Under the pieces are notes generated by a model. That model saw only the letters and a program-made list of their open reading frames with translations, had not been told where the DNA came from and ran no database searches. 64,000 bases of DNA from JAGVSR01 sp031413815. Lineage in GTDB: Bacteria; Pseudomonadota; Alphaproteobacteria; Rhizobiales; Hyphomicrobiaceae. The position numbers and the translations under genes are program-made. The DNA lies in NCBI GenBank assembly GCA_031413815.1, contig JANOFU010000102.1:1-64000 (forward strand). Direction: 5' to 3'. Shown piece after piece: positions 46,094 to 55,139 of the stretch; within the stretch, counting starts at the first letter, position 1, and each line of letters opens with the position of its first letter.

Positions 46094-46729
46094 TTACGAT
46101 CCTGAACGTGCTTGGTTTGGAGTGGCCGAGCCCGGCAAGGTGGATGGTGTCCTACGATAGACCGATGATGGCGGTATTTCAGGCAAACCGAGCATATGAA
46201 CGGCCTGATCGACCTGAGATTGGTGCATGCGGTCTGCCATTGCCAGCAGCACCGACTGGCGGCGGTCTGGGTGCACCAGGATGAGTTCATGGCGCACACC
46301 GGAGCGGGAGGCGCGAACATGGTGGGCGATCCCTGAAAAGCTCGTCAGTGGGGCCTGCCAGTCGCGGGTGCCCAACAGGCCTGTATCGCTCACGTCGATC
46401 ATGCCGTTTGCAATCTGCACGGTGCGATTTTTGGTGAGGCCGTCGAACACCCGCTTGATCGGCCAACCCAAAAGAATGGCCCAGAATGCGAGCCCGCAGA
46501 GGATCTGCAGAGCCGATGCTGGACGGCCGGCCAGTGTTTGGCGCAGCAACGGGTCCTCAACCAAGCCCGTCGCCAATAACACGAACGGAGACAGCAGAAG
46601 CGCGGCGATGGGCAGGAGAAGCACCAGCACAACCAGCGCGCTTCTGCGCGAGGGCGACTGTTCGAGACTGAGCGGAAGGGCAAGCGGGGCGGCGGCGGGC
46701 GAAATACGATGAACGGCGGATATGCGCAT
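46094..46729 (-). CDS. Hypothetical membrane protein
   Basis: This 211-residue protein has two membrane segments (about 32-55 and 72-90), followed by a cytoplasmic beta-rich part (RTVQIANGMIDVSDTGLLGTRDWQAPLTSFSG, LILVHPDRRQSVLLAMADR) that recalls bacterial PH-like domains. No family is assigned with confidence. It stands alone between the MlaC-like gene and the divergent ArsR-methyltransferase operon. Confidence 0.7.
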   Translation of the reverse strand: MRISAVHRISPAAAPLALPLSLEQSPSRRSALVVLVLLLPIAALLLSPFVLLATGLVEDPLLRQTLAGRPASALQILCGLAFWAILLGWPIKRVFDGLTKNRTVQIANGMIDVSDTGLLGTRDWQAPLTSFSGIAHHVRASRSGVRHELILVHPDRRQSVLLAMADRMHQSQVDQAVHMLGLPEIPPSSVYRRTPSTLPGSATPNQARSGS

Positions 46730-46865
46730 CTGGTTGAAGTCCCAAAGTCGGCGACAACATGAGCCGCACCTTAGCGGCCTAGCCTTACCCCGCGGTTAAT
46801 CCGCGGCTCATTTGAGGTCAATTTGGGCCTTACGGTCATCGCTGGTGGCCAAGTCGCGATTTTAC

Positions 46866-46894
46866 TTGACACATAAACATATCTTTATGTCTAT
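46866..46894 (+). promoter_or_regulatory. Promoter with inverted-repeat operator upstream of the ArsR-methyltransferase gene
   Basis: TTGACA at 46866-46871 looks like a -35 element. It is followed by the perfect inverted repeat ACATAAA (46871-46877), 6 bases, TTTATGT (46884-46890), overlapping the spacer and -10 region. Repeats of this kind are typical operators of ArsR-type regulators and recall sites I know for S-adenosylhomocysteine-responsive ArsR proteins near metF. Autoregulation by the first gene product is inference. Confidence 0.65.
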
Positions 46895-46911
46895 GGCGAG
46901 TGGAGGGTGCC

Positions 46912-47925
46912 GTGACCAAGGCTCTACAGACCCAGGTTCTCGTGACCGCGTTGAAGGCGGCGGCAGAGCCGACGCGTCTGCGCATCTTGCTGCTGCTGTC
47001 ATCAAGCGAACTCAACGTCAAAGATCTGACCCAGATCCTCGGCCAGAGCCAGCCGCGCATCAGCCGCCACTTAAAGCTGCTGTCTGAAGCGGGCCTCGTT
47101 GAGCGCTTCCGCGAAGGCAGCTGGGTATTCTTCCACGTGTCGGACCGCAGCGATGGCGGCCAGCTGACACGGCGTCTCTTGGAAACCGTAGCGGCGGATG
47201 ACCCCGTTGTGCGTCGCGATCGCGAACGGGCCGATGCCGTGAAGCGCGACCGCGAGCAGGCCGTGCAGGGCTACTTCCAAAAGCATGCCGCCGATTGGGA
47301 TCGCATTCGCGCACTCCACATTCCCGAAAAATCCGTCGAAGACGCGATGCTCGAATTGTTGGGCGCCGGCCCATTCAAGCTGCTGCTCGATCTTGGCACG
47401 GGCACGGGGCGCATCTTGGAATTGCTGTCCGGCCGTTTCGAGCGCGGTGTCGGCTTGGACGTGAACCAGTCGATGCTCGCCTACGCGCGCAGCAAACTGG
47501 CCAGCGGTGCATTTGGCAACGCGCAAGTCCGGCATGGAGATCTTTACAACCTGCCGTTCGCTGATGGCGTTGCGGATGCCATCGTCATGCACCAGGTGCT
47601 GCACTTTTTGGCGGAACCGGCTGCTGCCATCACGGAAGCCGCACGCGTGCTGGCGCCGGGCGGCCGGATGATGATTGTCGATTTCGCCCCGCATGATTTG
47701 GAATTCTTGCGCGATGCCCATGCCCATGAGCGGCTTGGGTTCGCGCCTGCCCAGATCCAGCAGTGGTTTGAAGACGCCGGACTGAGGTTCTTGACGTTGC
47801 GGGAGATGCGGCCAGTGGCCAGTGAAGGCGAACAAAAGTTGACGGTGTGTCTATCGCTGGCCGTGCGGCCTATCATGCCGGATTTGGATTTGTTGAAGTC
47901 TGAGATATTTGAGGAGGTGCGGTAA
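46912..47925 (+). CDS. ArsR-type regulator fused to a SAM-dependent methyltransferase
   Basis: This 337-residue protein joins an N-terminal ArsR winged helix (about 1-90; AEPTRLRILLLLSSSELNVKDLTQIL, SQPRISRHLKLLSEAGL) to a C-terminal SAM-binding methyltransferase domain (LLLDLGTGTGRILELLS, then GDLYNLPFADGVADAIVMH). Such fusions beside metF occur in other Alphaproteobacteria and are thought to sense SAM or S-adenosylhomocysteine and control methionine synthesis. GTG at 46912 has GGAGGG before it. Its stop overlaps the metF start as TAATG, so it is the first gene of the metF-metH operon. Confidence 0.93.
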   Translation: MTKALQTQVLVTALKAAAEPTRLRILLLLSSSELNVKDLTQILGQSQPRISRHLKLLSEAGLVERFREGSWVFFHVSDRSDGGQLTRRLLETVAADDPVVRRDRERADAVKRDREQAVQGYFQKHAADWDRIRALHIPEKSVEDAMLELLGAGPFKLLLDLGTGTGRILELLSGRFERGVGLDVNQSMLAYARSKLASGAFGNAQVRHGDLYNLPFADGVADAIVMHQVLHFLAEPAAAITEAARVLAPGGRMMIVDFAPHDLEFLRDAHAHERLGFAPAQIQQWFEDAGLRFLTLREMRPVASEGEQKLTVCLSLAVRPIMPDLDLLKSEIFEEVR

Positions 47926-48842
47926 TGGCCGATGCCAAAGAACGCAAAAGCCGGTTGCTCGGGTCGGGCGATATATCCGTGTCGTTCGAATTCTTCCCGC
48001 CCAAGACCGAGAAGATGGAAGAGACGCTGTGGCAGTCCATCGAGCGATTGGCGCCGCTGCGACCTGAGTTCGTGTCAGTGACTTACGGAGCAGGAGGGTC
48101 GACGCGCGAACGCACACACAACACGGTGTCGCGCATTGTGCGCGAGACCGGATTGAAGCCAGCCGCCCATCTGACGTGCGTTAACGCCACAAAGGCCGAA
48201 GTCGATGCGGTGGCGAAAGCCTATTGGGATGCAGGCGTCCGTCACATCGTGGCTCTGCGCGGCGATCCAGCCGAAGGACCGGGCACGGCCTATCAGCCCC
48301 ATCCCGGCGGTTACACCAATGCGGCCGATCTGGTAGCGGGGCTGAAGAAGATTGGCGCATTCGAGATTTCCGTGGCGGGTTATCCCGAGAAGCATCCCGA
48401 GAGCGCGAGCGCGGCGGCCGACATTGACAATCTCAAAGCTAAAGTCGATGCCGGTGCGGACCGGGTGATTACGCAGTTTGGCTTCGATAACGCGCACTAC
48501 CTCCGGTTCCTGGAGCGCGCGCGCGCAGCCGGTATCTGGGTGCCGATCATGCCAGGCATCGTTCCCATCCATAACTTCAAGCAGGTGGCGGGCTTTGCCA
48601 CGCGCGCCGGCGCCAGTATGCCATCGTGGCTGGCGCGCCGCTTCGAAGGCTTGGAGACGGACGCCGCGACAACGCATCTGGTGGCAGCGGCCGCAGCGAC
48701 CGAACAAGTCATGGATCTCGTCGATGAGGGCGTGAAGAAGTTTCACTTTTATTCGCTCAATCGCGCCGATCTTGTCTATGCGATCTGTCACCTGTTGGGC
48801 CTGCGCCCGATCAAAGCCGCGTCGCAAGCGGATGCCGCGTGA
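47925..48842 (+). CDS. metF: Methylenetetrahydrofolate reductase
   Basis: MetF reduces 5,10-methylene-THF to 5-methyl-THF, the methyl donor for methionine synthase. The 305-residue product shows the family core: SFEFFPPKTEKMEETLW, FVSVTYGAGGSTRERT, HIVALRGDPAEGPG and TQFGFDNAHYLRFLERARAAG, all contacting FAD or folate. Its ATG shares bases with the upstream stop (TAATG), with GAGGAGGTG in front, so it is translationally coupled to the ArsR-methyltransferase gene. Confidence 0.97.
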   Translation: MADAKERKSRLLGSGDISVSFEFFPPKTEKMEETLWQSIERLAPLRPEFVSVTYGAGGSTRERTHNTVSRIVRETGLKPAAHLTCVNATKAEVDAVAKAYWDAGVRHIVALRGDPAEGPGTAYQPHPGGYTNAADLVAGLKKIGAFEISVAGYPEKHPESASAAADIDNLKAKVDAGADRVITQFGFDNAHYLRFLERARAAGIWVPIMPGIVPIHNFKQVAGFATRAGASMPSWLARRFEGLETDAATTHLVAAAAATEQVMDLVDEGVKKFHFYSLNRADLVYAICHLLGLRPIKAASQADAA

Positions 48843-48852
48843 CTCTCTCTTC

Positions 48853-48929
48853 CGGTGTCTGACTCTCCGGGACAGACACCGCATCAGAACCTTTGGACTG
48901 TTTACGCGGTGACTGACCCAGAGGGTCAG
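48853..48929. repeat. Inverted repeats of GGTGTCTG type between metF and metH
   Basis: CGGTGTCTG at 48853-48861 pairs with CAGACACCG at 48873-48881, and CTGACCC at 48913-48919 pairs with GGGTCAG at 48923-48929. The cores match the hairpin at 16951-16985. A reading frame runs through this stretch into metH from GTG 48855, but it looks like repeat read as protein, so I placed the metH start downstream at 48957. Confidence 0.6.
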
Positions 48930-48956
48930 ACACCGATTGTGAGAAATGAAACGCAC

Positions 48957-50018
48957 ATGAACAAGATCGCAAGTTGGAAATCGCTTGAAGCAGCCGCATC
49001 GGAACGTATTCTCATCATAGATGGCGCGATGGGCACCATGATCCAGCGGCATAAGCCGACGGAAGAAACGTATCGTGGTGAGCGCTTCAAGGATTGGAAG
49101 CAGGACGTCAAAGGCAACAACGAACTGTTGTCGCTGACCCAGCCAGATATCATTCGTGATATTCACGATCAGTACTTCGCCGCGGGTGTCGATATCGCCG
49201 AAACGAATACGTTTGGGGCGCAGGTGATCTCGCAGGCCGATTACGGCATGCAGTCGTTGAGCTACGAAATGAATGTCGCCAGTGCAAAGCTGGCGCGCGA
49301 AGCCGCGGATAAGTACAACACGCTGACGCCGGAAAAACCGCGCTTCGTGGCTGGTGCTGTGGGGCCGACGAACCGGACTGCGTCGATCTCCCCGCAAGTC
49401 AATGACCCGGGTTTCCGGAACGTGACCTTTGATGAGCTGCGCGAGGCGTACATTGAGCAGGTGCTGGGCTTGATCGATGGTGGATGCGATATCATCATCA
49501 TCGAAACGATCTTCGATACCTTGAACGCAAAAGCGGCGGGGTTCGCAACGCTTGAAGCTTTCGAGAAGAAGGGCATCGAGCTGCCAATCATGATATCCGG
49601 TACGATTACTGACCGCTCAGGGCGCACGTTGTCGGGTCAAACTGCGGAAGCGTTCTGGTATTCGATGCGGCATCTGAAGCCGTTCTCGATCGGGCTCAAC
49701 TGCGCGCTGGGGGCTGAATTGATGCGGCCCTATATCGCCGATCTGTCGCACATTGCCGACGTCCGCATCTCTGCCTATCCCAATGCCGGGTTGCCGAATG
49801 CAATGGGCGAGTACGACGAGACGGGGCATGAAATGGCGTGCAAGACCGAGCCGTGGGCCAAGGACGGCCTGATCAACATCATCGGCGGGTGCTGCGGGTC
49901 GACGCCGGATCACATTCAGCACATCGCCGAGCACGTGAAGGTCTACCCGCCGCGCAAGATCCCGCAGATGGCCCCAAAGATGCGGTTGTCGGGATTGGAA
50001 CCGTTTGTGGCGGGGTAG
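48957..50018 (+). CDS. metH: Methionine synthase, homocysteine-binding part (split MetH)
   Basis: This 353-residue protein is the homocysteine S-methyltransferase domain that forms the first module of cobalamin-dependent MetH. It shows ILIIDGAMGTMIQ, TNTFGAQVIS, and the zinc-binding cysteines in GLNCALGAELM and GGCCGSTPDHI. It ends after the domain, and the remaining modules are in the next gene. The start at 48957 is inferred from the family, and its ribosome site is weak. It stands between metF and the second half of metH. Confidence 0.95.
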   Translation: MNKIASWKSLEAAASERILIIDGAMGTMIQRHKPTEETYRGERFKDWKQDVKGNNELLSLTQPDIIRDIHDQYFAAGVDIAETNTFGAQVISQADYGMQSLSYEMNVASAKLAREAADKYNTLTPEKPRFVAGAVGPTNRTASISPQVNDPGFRNVTFDELREAYIEQVLGLIDGGCDIIIIETIFDTLNAKAAGFATLEAFEKKGIELPIMISGTITDRSGRTLSGQTAEAFWYSMRHLKPFSIGLNCALGAELMRPYIADLSHIADVRISAYPNAGLPNAMGEYDETGHEMACKTEPWAKDGLINIIGGCCGSTPDHIQHIAEHVKVYPPRKIPQMAPKMRLSGLEPFVAG

Positions 50019-50027
50019 ATTGACTAT

Positions 50028-50182
50028 TCCCTCTCCCCTTGGGGAGTGAGTCAGGGTGAGGGGTCGTTCGAAAGACCAGGGGTCTTCGCTCTGCAGAGCA
50101 ACAACCCCCCACCCGGCGCGGACGAGATCGATTTGATTCAATCGCAGCACATGGCCGCGCCGGCCTCTCCCCAAGGGGAGAG
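50028..50182. repeat. Palindromic intergenic repeat between the two metH genes
   Basis: CCCTCTCCCCTTGGGGAG near the start of this stretch is the inverse of CTCTCCCCAAGGGGAGAG near its end, and GGGTGAGGGG follows the first arm. This is the well-known type of Hyphomicrobiales and other bacterial intergenic repeat based on CCTCTCCCC. It lies in the roughly 200-base gap between the two halves of metH. Confidence 0.7.
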
Positions 50183-50222
50183 GCGATCAGGGCGGCGGAC
50201 CGGCCGGAGAGACAGAACAGCA

Positions 50223-52952
50223 ATGACCACCACGGCATCTGAAATACCCGAAACAGCAGGCACCTCCGCCGCCCAATCCTTCATCAACGTTGGGGAACGG
50301 ACGAACGTCACGGGTTCGGCGAAGTTCCGCAAATTGATCGAGGCCAACGACTATCAGGCCGCTCTCTCAGTTGCCCGCCAGCAGGTCGAGAGCGGCGCAC
50401 AGATTATCGATGTGAATATGGACGAGGGCTTGCTCGATTCCGAGAAGGCGATGACCACGTTCCTCAACATGATCGCATCTGAGCCCGACATCAGCCGCGT
50501 CCCGGTGATGATCGATAGCTCAAAATGGACCGTGATCGAAGCGGGTCTGAAGTGCGTGCAGGGCAAGGCGATCGTCAACTCAATCTCGATGAAAGAAGGC
50601 GAAGAGCAGTTCCTCGACCACGCCAAGAAAGTCTTGCGCTATGGCGCCGCTGTGGTTGTCATGGCGTTCGATGAAACCGGCCAGGCCGACACCATCGAGC
50701 GCAAAGTGTCGATTTGCGAGCGCGCCTACAAGCTACTCACCGAAAAAATCGGCTTTCCGCCGGAAGACATTATCTTTGACCCGAACATCTTCGCGGTCGC
50801 GACCGGTATTGAGGAACACAACGGTTACGGCATCGCGTTCATCGAAGCGACGCGGCAAATCAAAGAAAAGATGCCGCTGGTGCATATCTCGGGCGGTGTT
50901 TCGAACTTGTCGTTTGCCTTCCGCGGCAACGAGCCCGTGCGCGAAGCGATGCACTCTGTCTTCCTGTATCACGCCATCCAAGCCGGGATGAATATGGGCA
51001 TCGTCAATGCGGGTCAGTTGGCGTTATACGACGACATCCCTGCGGAACTGCGCGAGTTGTGCGAGGACGTGGTTCTCAATCGCCGCGTCGATGCCACCGA
51101 CCGGCTTCTGGATGCGGCCCCGCGCTTTAAGGGCGATGGCGCCAAGAAGGTCGAAAAGGATTTGAAGTGGCGTGACACGAGCGTCGAAGACCGGCTGACG
51201 CATTCGCTCGTTCACGGCATCACAGATTTCATTGAAGCCGACACCGAAGAAGCGCGCCAGAAACTGCCGAAGCCTTTGAATGTTATCGAAGGGCCGTTGA
51301 TGGCTGGCATGAACGTGGTCGGCGACTTGTTTGGCGCGGGCAAAATGTTCCTGCCGCAGGTGGTCAAATCAGCCCGCGTGATGAAGCAGGCCGTCGCTTA
51401 TCTGCAACCTTTTCTTGAAGAGGAGAAGCGCGCCTCGGGACTCGTTGAGATGCCGCCTAAGGGTAAGATCCTGATGGCGACGGTCAAAGGCGACGTGCAC
51501 GACATCGGTAAGAACATCGTGGGCGTTGTGCTCCAGTGCAACAACTACGACGTGATCGATCTCGGTGTCATGGTTCCAGCATCGAAGATCCTGGAAACCG
51601 CCAAGCGCGAGAAGGTCGACATCATCGGGCTGTCTGGTCTGATCACGCCGTCGCTCGATGAAATGTGCTTTGTTGCAGCCGAAATGGAGCGCGAAGGGTT
51701 TTCGTGTCCACTGCTGATAGGCGGTGCCACGACAAGCCGCGTGCATACCGCCGTAAAAATCTCTCCGAACTACAACCGGGGGCAGGCGCAATATGTACTT
51801 GATGCCAGCCGTGCGGTCGGTGTGGTGTCAAATCTTCTGTCGGAGACCGAACGCGACGGCTACATCGCCAGCACCAAGGCGGAATACATCAAGGTGCGCG
51901 AGACGTATCTGGCCAACGAAGCCAAGAAGCAGCGCATCACCTTGGCTGCGGCGCGGGCGAATAGCTTTAAGGCTGATTGGAAGTCCTATGTTCCGGTGAA
52001 GCCGTCTTTTTTGGGCGCGCGCGCCTTCACGCAATACAACCTAGCCGAACTCGTCCCCTACATCGATTGGACTCCGTTCTTCCAAACGTGGGAGCTGGCG
52101 GGCCGGTATCCGCAGATCCTTTCCGACAACAAAGTCGGCGTAGAAGCCAAAAAACTGTTCGATGACGCGCAGGCGTTGTTGAAGCGGATTGTCGCCGAAA
52201 AGTGGGTGACGGCGAACGGCGTGATCGGCTTCTGGCCCGCCAATACCGCCGGCGACGATATTGAAGTGTTCGCTGACGACAAGCGGGGGTCAAAGCTTGC
52301 AACGCTGTACACGCTGCGCCAGCAGATCGCGCGCGACGCCAAGCGGGATCGCGCTCATACGGCGCTGGCGGACTTCATCGCGCCCAAGGACAGCGGGGTC
52401 GCCGATTACATCGGGGGCTTTGCCGTGACGACGGGGATCGGCGAAGACGAGGCGATTGAGACGTATATCAAGAAGATCGATGACTATTCGCGCATCATGG
52501 CAAAGGCGCTGTGCGACCGCCTCGCGGAAGCCTTTGCCGAATGCATGCACGCGCGCGTGCGCCGCGAATTCTGGGGTTACGCAAAGGATGAAAAGCTATC
52601 CTACGACGATCTGATCTTGGAAAAATACCAGGGCATCAGACCCGCCCCCGGCTATCCCGCTCAGCCCGATCACACTGAAAAGCAGACGCTGTGGGAGTTG
52701 ATGGACGTCGAGAAGAATGCCGGGATCAAGCTGACAGAAAGTTACGCCATGTGGCCGGGTGCTGCGGTATCGGGGCTCTATCTCTCACATCCCGATAGCC
52801 ATTACTTCGGCGTCGGCAAGGTCGAGCGCGATCAGGTCGAGGACTACGCGCGCCGCAAGGGCTGGACGATCACGGAGTGCGAACGTTGGCTGGCGCCGGT
52901 GTTGAACTATGATCCGGTGAGCGCACGGGCGAAGCCGGAGGCGGCGGAGTAG
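50223..52952 (+). CDS. metH: Methionine synthase, folate/B12/activation part (split MetH)
   Basis: The 909-residue protein carries the other modules of MetH: the pterin (methyl-THF) domain (FINVGERTNVTGSAKFRKLI at the start), the cobalamin module with the DxHxxG motif in DVHDIGKNIVGVVLQ, and the AdoMet reactivation domain with RPAPGYPAQPDHTEK. Together with the upstream gene it makes a full MetH of about 1260 residues in two chains. Its own ATG at 50223 and ribosome site (GGAGA) argue that it is translated separately. Split forms also occur in other Alphaproteobacteria. Confidence 0.96.
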   Translation: MTTTASEIPETAGTSAAQSFINVGERTNVTGSAKFRKLIEANDYQAALSVARQQVESGAQIIDVNMDEGLLDSEKAMTTFLNMIASEPDISRVPVMIDSSKWTVIEAGLKCVQGKAIVNSISMKEGEEQFLDHAKKVLRYGAAVVVMAFDETGQADTIERKVSICERAYKLLTEKIGFPPEDIIFDPNIFAVATGIEEHNGYGIAFIEATRQIKEKMPLVHISGGVSNLSFAFRGNEPVREAMHSVFLYHAIQAGMNMGIVNAGQLALYDDIPAELRELCEDVVLNRRVDATDRLLDAAPRFKGDGAKKVEKDLKWRDTSVEDRLTHSLVHGITDFIEADTEEARQKLPKPLNVIEGPLMAGMNVVGDLFGAGKMFLPQVVKSARVMKQAVAYLQPFLEEEKRASGLVEMPPKGKILMATVKGDVHDIGKNIVGVVLQCNNYDVIDLGVMVPASKILETAKREKVDIIGLSGLITPSLDEMCFVAAEMEREGFSCPLLIGGATTSRVHTAVKISPNYNRGQAQYVLDASRAVGVVSNLLSETERDGYIASTKAEYIKVRETYLANEAKKQRITLAAARANSFKADWKSYVPVKPSFLGARAFTQYNLAELVPYIDWTPFFQTWELAGRYPQILSDNKVGVEAKKLFDDAQALLKRIVAEKWVTANGVIGFWPANTAGDDIEVFADDKRGSKLATLYTLRQQIARDAKRDRAHTALADFIAPKDSGVADYIGGFAVTTGIGEDEAIETYIKKIDDYSRIMAKALCDRLAEAFAECMHARVRREFWGYAKDEKLSYDDLILEKYQGIRPAPGYPAQPDHTEKQTLWELMDVEKNAGIKLTESYAMWPGAAVSGLYLSHPDSHYFGVGKVERDQVEDYARRKGWTITECERWLAPVLNYDPVSARAKPEAAE

Positions 52953-52970
52953 GCGGCAAGGCTGCCTACT
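52948..52970. terminator. Shared stop-codon hairpin between metH and the four-paralogue operon
   Basis: AGTAGGC at 52948-52954 pairs with GCCTACT at 52964-52970, so both the metH stop and the stop of the convergent gene lie in the stem. There is no T-run. It may act as a weak two-way terminator. Confidence 0.5.
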
Positions 52971-54060
52971 GCAACAACGCCTTCAACCGCGCGGGATTGA
53001 ACTTTGACGAACTGCGCCCGCCATCGAACGTCGCCAGCAGGCTCGACACCGTCACACCGCCATCACCGAACCCCTCCGCGTAGGCATAGAGCGCGTAGCC
53101 ATAGCCGCGCGGTAGGGCCGGGGACGCGGCGTACCACGCGACCGGGCCTGCCCATTCCATCAACGGCTCGGAAACAACGAGGAACAGCGCGCTGTCGTTG
53201 GGGTCATCCGCGAAATTGTGAATTGCCGTCACGAACCGGTCCATCAGGAGGTAGGTTTCGTGAGAGGAGTGGGAATGCGTGTAGAGCCGCGTGCCGGTTC
53301 CCCTCGCGATGTCGGCGTTGATCTGTATATCGAGTGCTTCGCCTACCTCGCGATAGCGAAGCGGCGCCTGCTTTGACAGTTTCTTGCCGGTCTTAAGCCC
53401 GTATTTCCAATTGCAGTCTAGCAGTGGCGCTCCATTCTTGAAACACGCAGGCACTTTTAGTGGCAGCTCCACCGTCGCATGATCGTCTGGGATGAGGGCG
53501 CTGGCCTGTTCGTCTGTCAGGCCGGAGAGGTCGCCATTGCCAACACGCGTGATGGCCGCCTCGAGGTCCGCGTCGTTTGCAAAGGTGCCGGGCATCAGCC
53601 ATCCTCGCCGTTCTTCGGTCAACTTAGTGGGGTTAAGATCTGCTAGATGCGCGGTGAGCACTCTGTCGTCCCGATAGACATAGGTTGGCAGCCGTGCGCC
53701 GGTCTCCGGATCAAATCGCGCTTCGCTGACCAGAGCCATGCACAGGCTCTCGCGGGAAAACCCCTTGGCGGTGTAGCCGGCCAGAAACTCGTCCGACAGC
53801 GAGAGGATGTATTGCGTGTGGGGGCCGGCATACCAGTAACAGGTGTTGGCAAACTTCGGCGGATTGAGGGGCTTTGCTGCACCGCTCTGGATGTCCGACA
53901 TCGGCGGTGGCCAATCGAGCGACAGGCCCAGCGCCTGCAGATCCGCCATATCGGTGAAGACAATGGGAAACTGCGGCGCAGGGTCGGCCGGAACAGGAAC
54001 AGCCCAACCCAGCAAAATACCAGCGGCCACAATTGCGGCTCGACGACCGAAGATCCCCAT
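52966..54060 (-). CDS. Secreted four-cysteine paralogue D, last gene of the caspase operon
   Basis: The 364-residue protein belongs to the family of four tandem genes here that I do not recognise. The signal peptide is about residues 1-25. It shares with B the markers Cys74 (ANTCYWY), FSRESLCMALVSEARFDPET (Cys107), Cys206 and Cys216 in VPACFKNGAPLLDCNWKYG, and SPALPRGYGYALYAYA near the end. The ATG at 54060 follows GGAGGCGGGT. An upstream ATG at 54111 overlaps the stop of gene C as ATGA but adds 17 residues before the signal peptide. Function unknown. Confidence 0.85.
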   Translation of the reverse strand: MGIFGRRAAIVAAGILLGWAVPVPADPAPQFPIVFTDMADLQALGLSLDWPPPMSDIQSGAAKPLNPPKFANTCYWYAGPHTQYILSLSDEFLAGYTAKGFSRESLCMALVSEARFDPETGARLPTYVYRDDRVLTAHLADLNPTKLTEERRGWLMPGTFANDADLEAAITRVGNGDLSGLTDEQASALIPDDHATVELPLKVPACFKNGAPLLDCNWKYGLKTGKKLSKQAPLRYREVGEALDIQINADIARGTGTRLYTHSHSSHETYLLMDRFVTAIHNFADDPNDSALFLVVSEPLMEWAGPVAWYAASPALPRGYGYALYAYAEGFGDGGVTVSSLLATFDGGRSSSKFNPARLKALLQ

Positions 54061-54107
54061 ACCCGCCTCCGTTGTGCGGTCACGCAAGTTCGTACCAAAG
54101 CTCTCGA

Positions 54108-55139
54108 TCATGGTGTGCTGTTGGCCCCACCCAGAATTTCTTTGAGACGCTTCTTGGACAGCCGGCGGCCGCCCCGGATTCCGTCATGCGCTGCGAGGAT
54201 GCCTGCAACCGAGGTGCCGGGACCTGCCGCACCGTCGGCATTGAGGGCGTAGCCGAAGCCCTTGGGTAGGGATGGTGAGATGTCGTAAAACGACAGCATG
54301 TCCACGACCGTACGGTCTCCCACTGTGATGGAATGGTCGTCTTCCAGCAACTTGTCTGCCCCCAGGGTCTCGCTGAGGAGCACCTGAGCGAGGCCGTATC
54401 CTTCCGGGGCGAGCGACTTGGCCACGAGGACTGTTTCTCCGTCGCCGGAGTCTGTTTCACTCTGGTATTCTGCGATGCAATTGGGAGCCGGGCGCAGGTC
54501 GCATATGGTGCCGGCTGCGATGGCGATTTTCATCGTACGATCGATTGCGTCACCCAACTCCTTGATGCGGGCGGTCTTTGATTTTTCAATTTTCCGGCCG
54601 GTGCGGATGTCGTATCGCCAAACACAGTCTGCCAGGGGTGTGCCGTTCCTGAAGCACTCTGGCACAACTAGGGGCAGTTCATCGCTGACAACTCCGGATT
54701 CCAATTCGTTCAACCGGTCCCTGGACAGTTTGCGCGGATCGCGGCCGCCTAAGGCTGCCTTGAAGTCCGTTTCATTGACGAACAGCGCGGTTGGAATCCG
54801 TTGGCCTGTCTCGGGGTGGTATCGCGCCTCGCTGACAAGGGCGAGGCACAAACTGTGAAGCGAAAAGCCCTTGCCGGAGTAGATTTCGAGGAGGCCGTCA
54901 GAGACCGTCAATCCCCATCCGCCATCACCGTAGTAGTAGCAATGGTTGTTGAGCTTTTGGATGCCTTCGTCTGCCCAATCGTCTGCGAAGAGGCCAGCCT
55001 CCCGAATGGCCTCAGACGATGGGTACACGAGGGGGTAGGTCACCGCAGGTTCGGCGGTCGCAAGGCCCATCGAGAGGACACACCAAAGCACCGCAACGCC
55101 TGCGAAGAAGGTTGCCTGGACTGCTCCAATCCCGGTCAT
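54108..55139 (-). CDS. Secreted four-cysteine paralogue C, most divergent
   Basis: The 343-residue protein is the most diverged copy. Its signal peptide is at about 1-29. It keeps the four shared Cys: Cys67 (NNHCYYY), Cys98 (FSLHSLCLALVSEARYHPETG), Cys162 and Cys172 (VPECFRNGTPLADCVWRY). Two more (Cys213, Cys221) are its own. It lacks part of the middle region seen in the others, and RDD becomes NET. Its start overlaps the stop of gene B (ATGA at 55136-55139) and its stop overlaps an in-frame ATG of D. I cannot say whether it has lost or changed its role. Confidence 0.85.
   Translation of the reverse strand: MTGIGAVQATFFAGVAVLWCVLSMGLATAEPAVTYPLVYPSSEAIREAGLFADDWADEGIQKLNNHCYYYGDGGWGLTVSDGLLEIYSGKGFSLHSLCLALVSEARYHPETGQRIPTALFVNETDFKAALGGRDPRKLSRDRLNELESGVVSDELPLVVPECFRNGTPLADCVWRYDIRTGRKIEKSKTARIKELGDAIDRTMKIAIAAGTICDLRPAPNCIAEYQSETDSGDGETVLVAKSLAPEGYGLAQVLLSETLGADKLLEDDHSITVGDRTVVDMLSFYDISPSLPKGFGYALNADGAAGPGTSVAGILAAHDGIRGGRRLSKKRLKEILGGANSTP

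Noticed and set aside
48075..49397. A 440-residue open frame on the minus strand across metF and metH
   Set aside because: It lies opposite two certain genes, crosses their boundary and has no domain.
48957..52952. Split metH as a sequencing or frameshift error
   Set aside because: The halves are separated by about 200 bases with a repeat, and the second has its own ribosome site and N-terminal domain start. Split forms are known in Alphaproteobacteria.
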